Assembly (NCBI RefSeq): GCF_004000825.1
Contig: NZ_BILZ01000010.1
Location: forward strand, 1-64,000
Length of the DNA stretch: 64,000 nt
Direction: 5' to 3'
From: Paenibacillus kobensis NBRC 15729
GTDB taxonomy: Bacteria; Bacillota; Bacilli; Paenibacillales; Paenibacillaceae
Below are positions 8,232 through 17,122 of the stretch, one piece after another. A program made the translations under genes and the position numbers. Below the pieces are notes generated by a model. That model did not search any database and was not told the origin of the DNA. It saw only the letters and a program-made list of their open reading frames with translations. The number at the start of each line of letters is the position of its first letter. Positions within the stretch are counted from its first letter, which is position 1.

Positions 8232-8606
8232 CACACCTATAACAGCAATGTCATCCAATTCATTCAACAGAAAACAACAGAAAATCGAATTCATCTCGAT
8301 TCATCTCCTACATTGTCTCCACCGATGACAAAAATAATCGCAATACGCAGCTTGTTACCGAGCTGCATAAATAAGGGGGTCCTGCCAGGACCCTTATTTG
8401 CGCAGCATTCATTCTTTCATCTATATAAGCGTCTGCAAAAGACAGCTAATACCGCCGAACGCCGCTCCAGCACCCCACTATAGACGAATAAGCGACCTCG
8501 AACGTCTCCTAATTGCTGCAATCGTGACGAACGCACGAATTAAGGGGCTTTACGAGAACTCTTATTCGTCCGTTCGCCCCATTGCTAAGAAAGCAGCGCC
8601 TCTCCC
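8232..8606. other. Intergenic DNA with AATAAG hairpin
   Basis: No gene is visible. A hairpin at about 8367-8401 (AAATAAGGGGGTCCTG pairing with AGGACCCTTATTT) probably ends the chemoreceptor transcript. The following 200 bases contain GAATAAGCGACC, CGAATTAAGGGG and CTTATTCGTC words, which also appear in the gap at 49.9-50.1 kb. Confidence 0.45.
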
Positions 8607-10313
8607 CTACGCTTTAAATCGCCCGATCATCGTCCGCAGCTCGGCAGCTTGCAGACTGAGGCTGTCCATCGCATGCATAAGCTGCTCTGCGCCAGCCGTC
8701 TGCTCCTCCGTATGAGCGTACACTTCGCGCGAACCGTTCGCCGTCTGCTGTGCGACTGCATCAATCGATCGAATCGCAGCGACTGCGGCAGCCGACTGGC
8801 GCGACAGATTGCCGGCCTGCTCGGACACTCGGCCGATCTGGCCGGCTGCCTCTTCTACCGCCCTTCGAATACCGGCGAACATCGCGCCGGTCTCTGCAAC
8901 TTGCGTCAAGCCTGCCGCGATTTCGTGCGAACCGGACCGCGCAGCCTGAATAACCGACCCCGTCTCGCTGCGGATGCCGTGCACGACCGATGCCACCTCC
9001 GCAGCCGCGGCCCCGGTCTGCACCGACAGCTTGCGCACTTCGCCTGCGACAACCGCAAAGCCTTTGCCCAGCTCGCCGACGCGAGAAGCTTCAATTGATG
9101 CATTAAGCGCCAGCATCTGCGTCTGCTTCGCGATATTCGCAATGAGCGCCGCTGCGCTTACGATTTGTTCGGAGCGGGTGCTGAGCTGCGAAATGTAAAG
9201 CTCCAGATCGTTCATTTGCTCGCGAATGACGTTCATCTGCCGGGCAGTCGCTTGAACAGCGGCTTCCCCCGATACCGTCTCTTGCAGCGCGAACGACGAA
9301 TGGCGGTTCGACTCCTCCGCGAGCATGACGATCGCGCCGACGCCTTCCGCCATTTGCTCTACGGCTTCGGCGCCCGAATTCGCACTGCTCGCTTGCTGTT
9401 CCGTTCCGAACGAGATTTCTCCCGTAATAACCGAAACTTGCTCCGACGACAATCGAAACTGCTCGGCTTGCTCGCGCACTTGGTCCGTTGACGCCGCCAT
9501 TGTGACCGTATGCCGTCCAAGCTCGCGAATCATCGTCCGCCAATTGCTTTGCATGTCATTCATAGCCGACGACAGCTCGGCTAACTCGTCGCGGCTTCGT
9601 ACGACGATTCGTTCGCTGGTCAGATCGCCTGAGCTCAGCTTGGCCGCCGCTTGAACCATCCTCCTCATGGGCCTGACAATCATGCGGGTTAAACCGAATC
9701 CAATCAGTACCGCAAGGATAAGCGCCGCCGCACTGCTTGCGATGAGAATGAACACGATGGTGCCGGAAGTCTCCTTATTGCGGGCGAGTTCGTTCTGTAG
9801 TTGTACTTCAGCCATTTCGCCCAGCTTCATCGAATCCCCGTTCATCGTATCGGTAAGCGGGATGGACCACATTAACGCTTCCGTCTTGGCGAGATCCGGG
9901 CGCCCTTCCTTCACATAAGCCGCCACTTTCGCGAGCAGCCGCGTGAATGTGGCGTTCGAATCCGCCAGCGCCATAACCGTCTCCTGCTGATTGGGATCTC
10001 GCGATTGATCCTGAATCGCACCGATCCTCTCATTAAGTTGGCCGTTCAACGATTCGAGCTGTGTCTCCTTCTCCTGCGACGGCTCTAATAAATAAGCGAA
10101 CAATAAGTTGTTCTGCCGCTGCGTATCGATTTCCAGCTGTGCCACCGTCTCCATGGACCGCGAATATTGATTGAACAGAGCCGAATAATTGTGATCTAGC
10201 TCCGTTAACAAGTAATAAGCCGTTCCGGCCGCCATACAGACGATGATGGATACCGCAGCGAATGCCACAGCCAGTTTCTTGCCAAGCGAGAATCGGTACA
10301 TTTGCAATATCAT
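8607..10313 (-). CDS. Methyl-accepting chemotaxis protein
   Basis: A membrane chemoreceptor of 568 residues. The first membrane segment is at about 12-33, a four-helix-bundle-like external domain of 155 residues follows, and the second segment is at about 185-210. A HAMP domain ([18 protein letters not shown]) leads into a long coiled-coil signalling domain. Its conserved tip, which contacts CheA and CheW, reads [34 protein letters not shown], here with ASRVGE in place of the usual AARAGE. AAGGAG lies seven bases before the ATG. It is monocistronic; the ligand is unknown, but the position between a glycosidase and sugar-uptake genes makes a sugar plausible. Confidence 0.93.
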   Translation of the reverse strand: MILQMYRFSLGKKLAVAFAAVSIIVCMAAGTAYYLLTELDHNYSALFNQYSRSMETVAQLEIDTQRQNNLLFAYLLEPSQEKETQLESLNGQLNERIGAIQDQSRDPNQQETVMALADSNATFTRLLAKVAAYVKEGRPDLAKTEALMWSIPLTDTMNGDSMKLGEMAEVQLQNELARNKETSGTIVFILIASSAAALILAVLIGFGLTRMIVRPMRRMVQAAAKLSSGDLTSERIVVRSRDELAELSSAMNDMQSNWRTMIRELGRHTVTMAASTDQVREQAEQFRLSSEQVSVITGEISFGTEQQASSANSGAEAVEQMAEGVGAIVMLAEESNRHSSFALQETVSGEAAVQATARQMNVIREQMNDLELYISQLSTRSEQIVSAAALIANIAKQTQMLALNASIEASRVGELGKGFAVVAGEVRKLSVQTGAAAAEVASVVHGIRSETGSVIQAARSGSHEIAAGLTQVAETGAMFAGIRRAVEEAAGQIGRVSEQAGNLSRQSAAAVAAIRSIDAVAQQTANGSREVYAHTEEQTAGAEQLMHAMDSLSLQAAELRTMIGRFKA

Positions 10314-10374
10314 AGCTAGTCTCCTTCGATGACATTTAGGTATGTATCTCTTTCATAACAACGCTAGCTAATAT

Positions 10375-10404
10375 AAAAAGGCAGCCAGTACGATACTGGC
10401 CGCC
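10375..10404 (-). terminator. Terminator of the mgl operon
   Basis: On the minus strand GCCAGTA, a short loop and TACTGGC form the core of a longer imperfect stem followed by TTTTT, about 40 bases after the mglC stop. Confidence 0.75.
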
Positions 10405-10442
10405 AATTACGTTAGTCATGATAGCAGAATGGGATGATGGCG

Positions 10443-11462
10443 TTATTTCTTAGCCATATACTTGCGGATGTCGAATGCAACCGCAGCTACGATAATAAGA
10501 CCTTTGATAATGAGCTGATAGTAAGGGCTGACGCCGACGAACGTCAGACCGTAGTTAATGACGCCGAAGATCAGAACGCCCGCTGCAACGCCTGGCACTG
10601 TGCCGACGCCGCCGGCTGTCGATACGCCGCCTACGACGCAAGCTGCGATCGCATCAAGCTCGTACATATTGCCGTAGTTGTTCGTCGCGCCGCCCGTACG
10701 AGCCGCTTCCAATACACCCGCAAGACCATACAAGCCGCCGGAAATCGCATAGATCAGAATCAAGTTGCGTGCAACGTTGATGCCCGATACATGAGCCGCT
10801 TGTACGTTGCCGCCGATTGCGTACATGTTTTTGCCGAGACGCGTTTTGTTGAATACTACCCAGCAGATGACGGCAACGACAAGTGCGATAATGACGATGT
10901 AAGGAAGCGTGTAGCCGCCGCCGAAATCGAAGTAGCCGGAGCCCCATTTCATAAAGTCGGGACGAAGGCCGCCGATCGGCTGCGAGTTGTTCGGATCCAT
11001 ATCGAAGTAGAGCGAGTTGAGGCCATAGATACCGACCATCGTGCCAAGCGTTGCAATGAACGGCGGCACATGAAGCTTGGCAACGATCAGTCCGTTCACC
11101 AGACCGACGAGCAAACCGACGAGAATACCAACGATGACCGGAATGCCGACCCACAGATGCGGAAGATCCGGGAAAAACCGGTTCGCATACGTGTCGATCT
11201 GCAGCATCGAAGCCGAGATGACGGCCGTCAAGCCGACGACGCGGCCTGAGGACAAGTCCGTTCCGCCTGTAATGAGGATAAACGCTGCGCCCAGTGCAAT
11301 AATAAGTCTCGTAGACGACTGCTGCAAAATGTTGATGAACGTCGAGAACTGCAGGAAGTTCGGATCGGTGAATGCTATCCCTATTATGAGTACAATGAGT
11401 ACGACGAAGATCGCCCGCTGCATCAAATAATCTTTCATTTTAAACAGTAATTGCGTGTTCAT
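10443..11462 (-). CDS. mglC: Galactose/methyl-galactoside ABC permease
   Basis: The membrane subunit (339 residues) of a sugar importer of the ribose/galactose class. About ten hydrophobic segments are visible, with family words GGTDLSSGRVVGL, KLHVPPFIATLGTM, ATNNYGNMYELDAIAACVVGG and GVGTVPG. These are closer to MglC than to RbsC (the GGxDLSxGxxxGL plus AIAAxVVGG pattern). Its start overlaps the end of mglA by 23 bases, with AGGAGG upstream, so expression is coupled. It is the last gene of the yesNM-mgl locus. Confidence 0.88.
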   Translation of the reverse strand: MNTQLLFKMKDYLMQRAIFVVLIVLIIGIAFTDPNFLQFSTFINILQQSSTRLIIALGAAFILITGGTDLSSGRVVGLTAVISASMLQIDTYANRFFPDLPHLWVGIPVIVGILVGLLVGLVNGLIVAKLHVPPFIATLGTMVGIYGLNSLYFDMDPNNSQPIGGLRPDFMKWGSGYFDFGGGYTLPYIVIIALVVAVICWVVFNKTRLGKNMYAIGGNVQAAHVSGINVARNLILIYAISGGLYGLAGVLEAARTGGATNNYGNMYELDAIAACVVGGVSTAGGVGTVPGVAAGVLIFGVINYGLTFVGVSPYYQLIIKGLIIVAAVAFDIRKYMAKK

Positions 11463-12999
11463 TCGCTTGGCCTCCTGCTGTTGCGCTGCTGCGCTGCTGC
11501 GCGGCGAGACGCATAATTTCTTGCTCCGTTGCTTGTTTGCCGTCGACGATACCGCTCAACCGTCCTTCGCTCATAACCATGATGCGGTCGGACATGCCAA
11601 GCAGCTCCGGCATTTCGGACGAAATCATAATGATGCTTTTACCTTGCTTCGCAAGATCGATAATGATGGAATAGATCTCATATTTCGCACCGACATCGAT
11701 GCCGCGCGTCGGTTCGTCCAGCAGCAATATATCGGGATCGGTCAGCAGCCAGCGTGCGAGCAGCACCTTCTGTTGGTTGCCGCCGGACAAGTACCGGATC
11801 TGCTGATTCACCGATGGTGTCTTCGTGCGGAACTTCTCCACGTTCAACGCCGCATCCGCTTTGCCTTTGCTTTCATTAATAAGACCGAGCTTATTCTCAT
11901 ACCGGCCGAGGTTCGCGATGATCGTATTCTCATAAACCGACAACACCGGGAAAATACCGGTTACGCGCCGTTCTTCCGTAAGAAGGGCGATCTTGTGCTT
12001 CTTGGCATCGGCAGGCGACTTGATTCGAACTGGTTTGCCGTCAATCGATAACGAGCCCGACGCTACGGAACGCAGTCCGAACAATGCCTCGATCAGCTCC
12101 GTCCGCTGTGCGCCGACCAGTCCGCCAAGACCAAGAATTTCGCCGCGTTTCAACTCGAACGATACGTTCTGGAACGACTTCGGGTTCGATGAAGTCAACT
12201 TCTCGACCTTCAGCAGCGTGCTGCCCGGCACGTTCGTCCGCTCCGGGAACCGCTCTTTCAGATCCCGGCCGACCATCCGCGTAATGATCAGATCGGTCGT
12301 CAAATCATTCGATTCCCATGTGCCGACGTATTGGCCGTCGCGCATAATCGTTACTTCATCGGATATCCGCAAAATCTCTTCCATTTTGTGAGATATATAA
12401 ATGATGGATACACCGCGCTTGCGCAGCCGGTTAATGATGCTGAACAGCTGTTCGACTTCGTTGCCAGTCAATGAGGACGTAGGCTCGTCCATCACGATGA
12501 CCTTCGAATGGAACGACACAGCCTTCGCGATTTCCAGCGATTGAATCTTGGACACGGAGAGCGAGCCCGTACGCGCATACGGATCGATGTCGATCTCCAG
12601 ATCGCGGAACAGCTTCAATGTATCTTCGTACATTCGCTTGTGATTGATGAATTTGAACGGACCGAAGCCGGATTCCGGGAATCGCCCGAGCCATATATTT
12701 TCCATAACGTTCCGGTGAGGCACCGGGTGAAGCTCTTGGTGAATCATCGATACACCGCTGTTTAGCGCGTCCTTCGAGCTGTTAATCGCCATTTTGTTGC
12801 CGTCGATATAAATTTCACCTTCGTCCGGCTTGTAGATGCCGAACAAACATTTCATCAGCGTGGATTTACCTGCTCCGTTCTCGCCCATGAGCGCATGTAC
12901 GGTGCCGGGCTTTACCTTGAGCGTTACGTTGCTGAGCGCCTGAACTCCCGGAAAGCCTTTGGATATTCCCCGCATCTCCAGTACATTGAGCTCTTTCAT
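11440..12999 (-). CDS. mglA: Galactose/methyl-galactoside ABC ATPase (double domain)
   Basis: The ATP-hydrolysing subunit, 519 residues, made of two fused nucleotide-binding domains as is usual for the MglA/RbsA class. The first domain has Walker A GENGAGKST, signature LSVSKIQSLEIAKA and Walker B VIVMDEPTSSL. The second has signature LSGGNQQKVLLARWL and Walker B ILLLDEPTRGIDVGAK, while its Walker A is degenerate (GLVGAQRTE), the family norm. The ATG at 12999 is chosen because GGGAGGG lies just before it; an upstream in-frame ATG would add 15 residues without a ribosome site. Confidence 0.92.
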   Translation of the reverse strand: MKELNVLEMRGISKGFPGVQALSNVTLKVKPGTVHALMGENGAGKSTLMKCLFGIYKPDEGEIYIDGNKMAINSSKDALNSGVSMIHQELHPVPHRNVMENIWLGRFPESGFGPFKFINHKRMYEDTLKLFRDLEIDIDPYARTGSLSVSKIQSLEIAKAVSFHSKVIVMDEPTSSLTGNEVEQLFSIINRLRKRGVSIIYISHKMEEILRISDEVTIMRDGQYVGTWESNDLTTDLIITRMVGRDLKERFPERTNVPGSTLLKVEKLTSSNPKSFQNVSFELKRGEILGLGGLVGAQRTELIEALFGLRSVASGSLSIDGKPVRIKSPADAKKHKIALLTEERRVTGIFPVLSVYENTIIANLGRYENKLGLINESKGKADAALNVEKFRTKTPSVNQQIRYLSGGNQQKVLLARWLLTDPDILLLDEPTRGIDVGAKYEIYSIIIDLAKQGKSIIMISSEMPELLGMSDRIMVMSEGRLSGIVDGKQATEQEIMRLAAQQRSSATAGGQANEHAITV

Positions 13000-13076
13000 T
13001 GTTTTCCCTCCCGCTAGCTTGTCGATGAAAGAAGCGAGGGACAACGCGATGCTGCCGCTGCCCCTCCTTGTTCATG

Positions 13077-14129
13077 TTATTGAGCGTCAGCTACGTTATC
13101 TTTCGTGATCTTCTTGTATGCGATCCAGACATATTTGCCGTCCGTAATGTCGAAGCCGACATTTTCTTTCGAAGGCGTCTCGCCATTAGCCAGTGCCGTT
13201 GCGATTGCAACAGAGGCTGCGCCTTGGTTTTTCGCGTCGTTGAGAACCGTACCGAGCAGCGTGCCGTCTTGCAGTGCTTGGATCGCCGGAGCGGTTGCGT
13301 CTACACCTACAACTGGAACGTACTTGTCGCCTTTGAAGTAGCCGGCTGCTTTCAATGCTTCGATTGCGCCGAGCGCCATGTCGTCATTGTTCGCGAGTAC
13401 TGCCTCGATTTTGTCGCCATGCGAAGCGAGGAACGCTTGCATTTTCTCTTGGCCTTTTACGCGGTCCCACATCGCCGTATCCTTCGCCAGCTCTTCGGTT
13501 TGAATGCCTGCGTCTTGGATGGCTTGTACGGAGAACTTCGTGCGAAGCTCTGCGTCTTGGTGGCCCGGCTCGCCTGTCAGCATAACGTATTGCAGCTTGC
13601 CGTCGCCGTTCTTATCCGCTTCCGGATGAGCTTTCCAGTAATCCACGATCAGTTGGCCGGAAATCGTACCGGACTCTTCCGCTTTCGCGCCAACGTAGTA
13701 CACTTTATCCCATTTGTTCATGTCTTCTGCGATCGGCTCGCGGTTCAAGAAGACGACCGGCGTGTTCGCCGCTTTTGCTTTGTCGATGATGACGCCTGCT
13801 GCCGTACGGTCAACCGGGTTGATGATCATCGATTTATATTTCTTAGAGATGAACAAGTCCACTTTCTCGTTCTGCGCCGGCTGCGAGTTCTGGCTGTCTA
13901 CGACGTCCAGATCGGCTTTGCCTTTCGCCGATTCCGTCATTGCGTTACGAACGCCTGTCATGAACGTATCGTCGAATTTGTAGATTGCAACGCCGACTTT
14001 CGATGTGCCGCTGCCCGCTTCTGCTGCACCGCCGCCATTCGTCTCTTCCTTACCGCTGCCGCTGTTGCCGCAAGCCGCAGCCGTCAGCATAACACCCGTC
14101 AAAAGCGCAAACACCCATGTTTTTTTCAT
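13077..14129 (-). CDS. mglB: Galactose/glucose-binding lipoprotein
   Basis: The extracellular sugar receptor of the importer, 350 residues. The start at 14129 gives a lipoprotein signal peptide MKKTWVFALLTGVMLTAAACGNS with the lipobox AAAC, and GGGAGGT lies eight bases upstream. The mature protein is a type I periplasmic-binding fold; the DTAMWDRVKGQEKMQAFL and EAVLANNDDMALGAIEALKAAG stretches and Asp/Asn/Arg sugar-contact residues match MglB. It is separated from the upstream binding-protein gene by 178 bases carrying its own promoter and a perfect 13-base direct repeat. Confidence 0.9.
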   Translation of the reverse strand: MKKTWVFALLTGVMLTAAACGNSGSGKEETNGGGAAEAGSGTSKVGVAIYKFDDTFMTGVRNAMTESAKGKADLDVVDSQNSQPAQNEKVDLFISKKYKSMIINPVDRTAAGVIIDKAKAANTPVVFLNREPIAEDMNKWDKVYYVGAKAEESGTISGQLIVDYWKAHPEADKNGDGKLQYVMLTGEPGHQDAELRTKFSVQAIQDAGIQTEELAKDTAMWDRVKGQEKMQAFLASHGDKIEAVLANNDDMALGAIEALKAAGYFKGDKYVPVVGVDATAPAIQALQDGTLLGTVLNDAKNQGAASVAIATALANGETPSKENVGFDITDGKYVWIAYKKITKDNVADAQ

Positions 14130-14210
14130 TTGTGTAGACCTCCCAGAGCATTCTGTATTGTTGCTGACGTGCAGCAGCAGCATCGCGCCGCTGATTCAGC
14201 TTATGTCCTC

Positions 14211-14274
14211 ATTATGACGGGAGACGGGAACAAATCGAATTCGAAATTCTCATGCTTTCTATCGAAATTCTCAT
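14211..14274 (-). promoter_or_regulatory. mglB promoter with 13-bp direct repeat
   Basis: TCGAAATTCTCAT occurs perfectly at 14241-14253 and 14262-14274, a period of 21 bases (two helical turns). On the minus strand the pair lies directly upstream of a poor -35 (TTCGAT, 14234-14239) and a good -10 (CATAAT, 14211-14216) 17 bases apart. This is the layout of an AraC-type activator site, and the response regulator at 17119 is the obvious candidate. Confidence 0.6.
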
Positions 14275-14307
14275 CACATTGCACATTCGAATATTCAAGT
14301 TTCGATC

Positions 14308-15312
14308 CTATTGAACAAAAGGGAACAGCATCTTCTGATTGCCCATCCAGAACATATTGTCTGCCGTAATGACGGTCGTATCCAGTACGATCGCTTTGTC
14401 AGGCTTGTTCCCGCTCATCAGATCAACCGCCTGCTTCACGCCAAGATAGCCGGTACTGAAGCCGCTTTGGACGACCAGCGTCTGAATAACACCGTCCTGC
14501 AGCATCTCCAGCTGCTCCTGTTCGCTGCCGAACGTAACGATGGCCGGCAGATTCGTTCCGCCGCGATGAATTAATTCATCGGCCACCCCTAGCGAAGACT
14601 CCGCATCGAGCGGAATGATTCCGTCCACATGGGCTTCATCCAGCAGTTTCTTCGTCGCCTGCCAGCACAATATCCGAATCGGTGCGCACGTTATGTTGTA
14701 AGCCACCTCGATATTCGGCGCCTGCTTCAACTTCTCGCGGATACCTGCTTCACGCTGCAGTTGATCGATGCTGTTGCCTTCCTTGCCGATAATGACGACT
14801 TTGCCGCTGCCGCCAAGCAGCTCTGCCATTGCTTCGCCCGCTTCCCGGCCCGCTTCCGTATTGTCCACGGATATCGTCCCGCTTACGCCCTTGGTCTCTG
14901 TCTCATCGTTCAAAGCGAAGAGCGGCGTATGATGCTCCGAGGCTTTAGCTGCAATCTCTGTCAGCACTTCATTGTCAGCGGGATCGATGAGAACGGCCGA
15001 TACACCTGAATCGATGATGGCTAAAGCGGCATCCCGCTGTGCCGCCGCCTTCTCGTTCTGTTCGAACGGAATATAAACAAGCTGCGCGCCGAATTCCTTC
15101 GCCGCGGCGTCGGCGCCAAGCTTCATCGCATTGCCTTGCTGGCCGGCATGGATCGGAGCGACGAACGCAATCCGCTTCGGCGCCGCCTCTACCGTTGCCG
15201 TATTGCTAAGGGATGCAGATGAACATGCCGTCAGCACAGACACGCATAGCAGGCCAACTGCAGCAATGAAGCAGCCCTTTTTACGATAGGTCCGTATGAT
15301 CTTGTTCCCCAT
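14308..15312 (-). CDS. Sugar-binding lipoprotein, type I periplasmic-binding family
   Basis: A second substrate-binding protein, 334 residues, with a lipoprotein signal ending LLCVSVLTACSS. The fold is the same class as MglB/RbsB (RIAFVAPIHAGQQGNAMKLGADAAAKEFGA; the DPADNEVLTEIAAKA loop). It is encoded between the sensor kinase and mglB and overlaps the kinase gene by 32 bases; GAGGAGGAT before the ATG at 15312 fixes the start. In comparable loci such a protein presents sugar to the YesM-like kinase rather than to the transporter, as XylFII does for LytS-type kinases. That role here is inference from gene order. Confidence 0.8.
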   Translation of the reverse strand: MGNKIIRTYRKKGCFIAAVGLLCVSVLTACSSASLSNTATVEAAPKRIAFVAPIHAGQQGNAMKLGADAAAKEFGAQLVYIPFEQNEKAAAQRDAALAIIDSGVSAVLIDPADNEVLTEIAAKASEHHTPLFALNDETETKGVSGTISVDNTEAGREAGEAMAELLGGSGKVVIIGKEGNSIDQLQREAGIREKLKQAPNIEVAYNITCAPIRILCWQATKKLLDEAHVDGIIPLDAESSLGVADELIHRGGTNLPAIVTFGSEQEQLEMLQDGVIQTLVVQSGFSTGYLGVKQAVDLMSGNKPDKAIVLDTTVITADNMFWMGNQKMLFPFVQ

Positions 15313-17122
15313 TCGTCTTATCCTCCTCTCCATTTGTTCTCACGACCGGAATCGAGACGCGAACCGTCGTCCCTTCCTCCTGCTCGCTTTCAAATGCAAG
15401 ACCATACTGAACACCGTAGTACAGTTGAATCCGGTCATTCACATTGTGTACTGCAACGCCGGACCCGGAGCCGCTGCTCACCGTCTTAGCCGCCCGGTCG
15501 GACAAAATGTTGTCCAGCTGCTGCTGCGACATGCCGATGCCGTTATCCGCAACTTCAAGCAGCAACTGATCGCCATGTACACCGGCCCGGATCTTAATCT
15601 CGCCTTCGTCCACCATATATTCGATGCCGTGCACGATCGCATTCTCGATGAGCGGCTGCAGCACCAGCTTCAGCGTAAAGCATGACAGCGCTTCCTCGTC
15701 CGCCTCGATCGTGAACTTGAATTTGTTCTTGTAGCGCATCTGCTGGATCGTCAAATAATGCCGGGCATGCTCCAGCTCTTCGCTTACCGGGATGCTCGTA
15801 TTGCCTTTGCTTAAGCTGATGCGGAACAGCTTGGACAACGACGTAATCATCGTAATGACTTCGTCATTGCGGCTCATCCCGACCATCCGAACGACTGCAT
15901 TCAGCGTATTATATAGAAAATGCGGATTGATCTGAGCTTGAAGCGTTTCGAATTCATACTTTCGCTTCGACTCTTGCTCGATCACAATCTGCTTCATGAG
16001 CTGCCTGATTTTATCCAGCATGAGATTGAAACGGCTGGACAGCTGCACCACTTCAAGCAGCCCCTTTATCGGAAGCTCGACGTCGAAATCGCCGCGTTCG
16101 ACCGCTTTCATCGTGCTACCCATTCGTCTGATCGGCCGCGTCAGCATAGAGGCGAGCAGCATCGAGATCAGCACCGACAGCACGAGCACGACGGCAACGA
16201 CTTGGACCATATACCGGTTCAAGTCTGATCGCGTTGTCATAATTTCGTCCAGATAGGAGACGCCGACGACTTTCCAAGCGATATTGTCGACCGACTTGAC
16301 CGTATTCAACCGCTTCACGCCCTCCGGTTCATCGATATAGCTATGAATGGATGTGAGCGCCTTCTCGACGCTTTCCTGCCGAAGCCCCATATAAATAAGC
16401 TGCTGCTGCGGATGGAACACGATGTTGCCTGCGCCTTCGTCGATAATGTAGACGTATCCGCGCTTGCCCAAGCTGATCCGGCTGCTGAGCTCTTCTATCT
16501 TCTTGAAATTGATATCGACGACGAGCACGACGTACATCGGCCGGCCGTTATGCATGATCGTAATTCCCTTGCTCATCGACACGACCCATTTGTATGTTCC
16601 TTTGTACAAGTTCTGGACATGGGGAAGCGAGAAGCTTAAGTGATCCGGAACACGCAGCGCGGCGTGGAACCAGCTCTGCTGCAACACGCGCGCACTCTCC
16701 TTCACCGGCAGCGCGGGATAATTCCGCAGCAGTTGGCCCTGGTCGTCGAACAGCGCGATCGACACGATGTCGTCCCGGCTGCTCATGATCGTATCGAGCT
16801 GTTTCGACTCTCCCGCATCGATCAATTGGCCGTTCGTCAGCATATTTTGCTCGATCGCCCGGTACAGCTGCGCCATCCCGTCGACGTAATCCTCGAGATT
16901 GTAGCTGACCTGATCGACGATTTGCTGCGTGCTCAGCATAACGTTCTGTTCCGCCGTCCGCGAGAACTTGTTATAGAGCAGCACGGAGACGAACGCAACA
17001 ATGAGAAGAATAAATAACGAGAAGGACCACATAATGACCGATTGAATACTTCTGCCCTGAAGACTGAAGAGCGGCAGCCGCTTCGCGAAGTCCCGTGCCC
17101 TGCCGCCAAGCCTCCTCCTCAT
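15281..17122 (-). CDS. YesM-type sensor histidine kinase
   Basis: A membrane kinase of 613 residues. The first membrane segment is at about 28-50, then a large external dCache-like domain (VYIIDEGAGNIVFHPQ), and the second segment is at about 300-325. A HAMP domain (RPIRRMGSTMKAVERGDFDV) and the His_kinase domain follow. The phospho-acceptor is in LQAQINPHFLYNTLNAV, and the HATPase G box reads DNGIGM. This PHFLYN motif defines the YesM/LytS class. The start overlaps the regulator gene by four bases. It probably senses extracellular sugar, possibly through the lipoprotein encoded next. Confidence 0.9.
   Translation of the reverse strand: MRRRLGGRARDFAKRLPLFSLQGRSIQSVIMWSFSLFILLIVAFVSVLLYNKFSRTAEQNVMLSTQQIVDQVSYNLEDYVDGMAQLYRAIEQNMLTNGQLIDAGESKQLDTIMSSRDDIVSIALFDDQGQLLRNYPALPVKESARVLQQSWFHAALRVPDHLSFSLPHVQNLYKGTYKWVVSMSKGITIMHNGRPMYVVLVVDINFKKIEELSSRISLGKRGYVYIIDEGAGNIVFHPQQQLIYMGLRQESVEKALTSIHSYIDEPEGVKRLNTVKSVDNIAWKVVGVSYLDEIMTTRSDLNRYMVQVVAVVLVLSVLISMLLASMLTRPIRRMGSTMKAVERGDFDVELPIKGLLEVVQLSSRFNLMLDKIRQLMKQIVIEQESKRKYEFETLQAQINPHFLYNTLNAVVRMVGMSRNDEVITMITSLSKLFRISLSKGNTSIPVSEELEHARHYLTIQQMRYKNKFKFTIEADEEALSCFTLKLVLQPLIENAIVHGIEYMVDEGEIKIRAGVHGDQLLLEVADNGIGMSQQQLDNILSDRAAKTVSSGSGSGVAVHNVNDRIQLYYGVQYGLAFESEQEEGTTVRVSIPVVRTNGEEDKTNGEQDHTDLS

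Noticed and set aside
10434-11249. A 271-codon open frame antisense to mglC
   Set aside because: Shadow of a membrane-protein gene, highly charged and without a start signal.
13068-14369. A 433-codon open frame antisense to mglB
   Set aside because: It mirrors the codon structure of mglB, is Cys/Arg/Phe-rich and has no ribosome site or recognisable domain.
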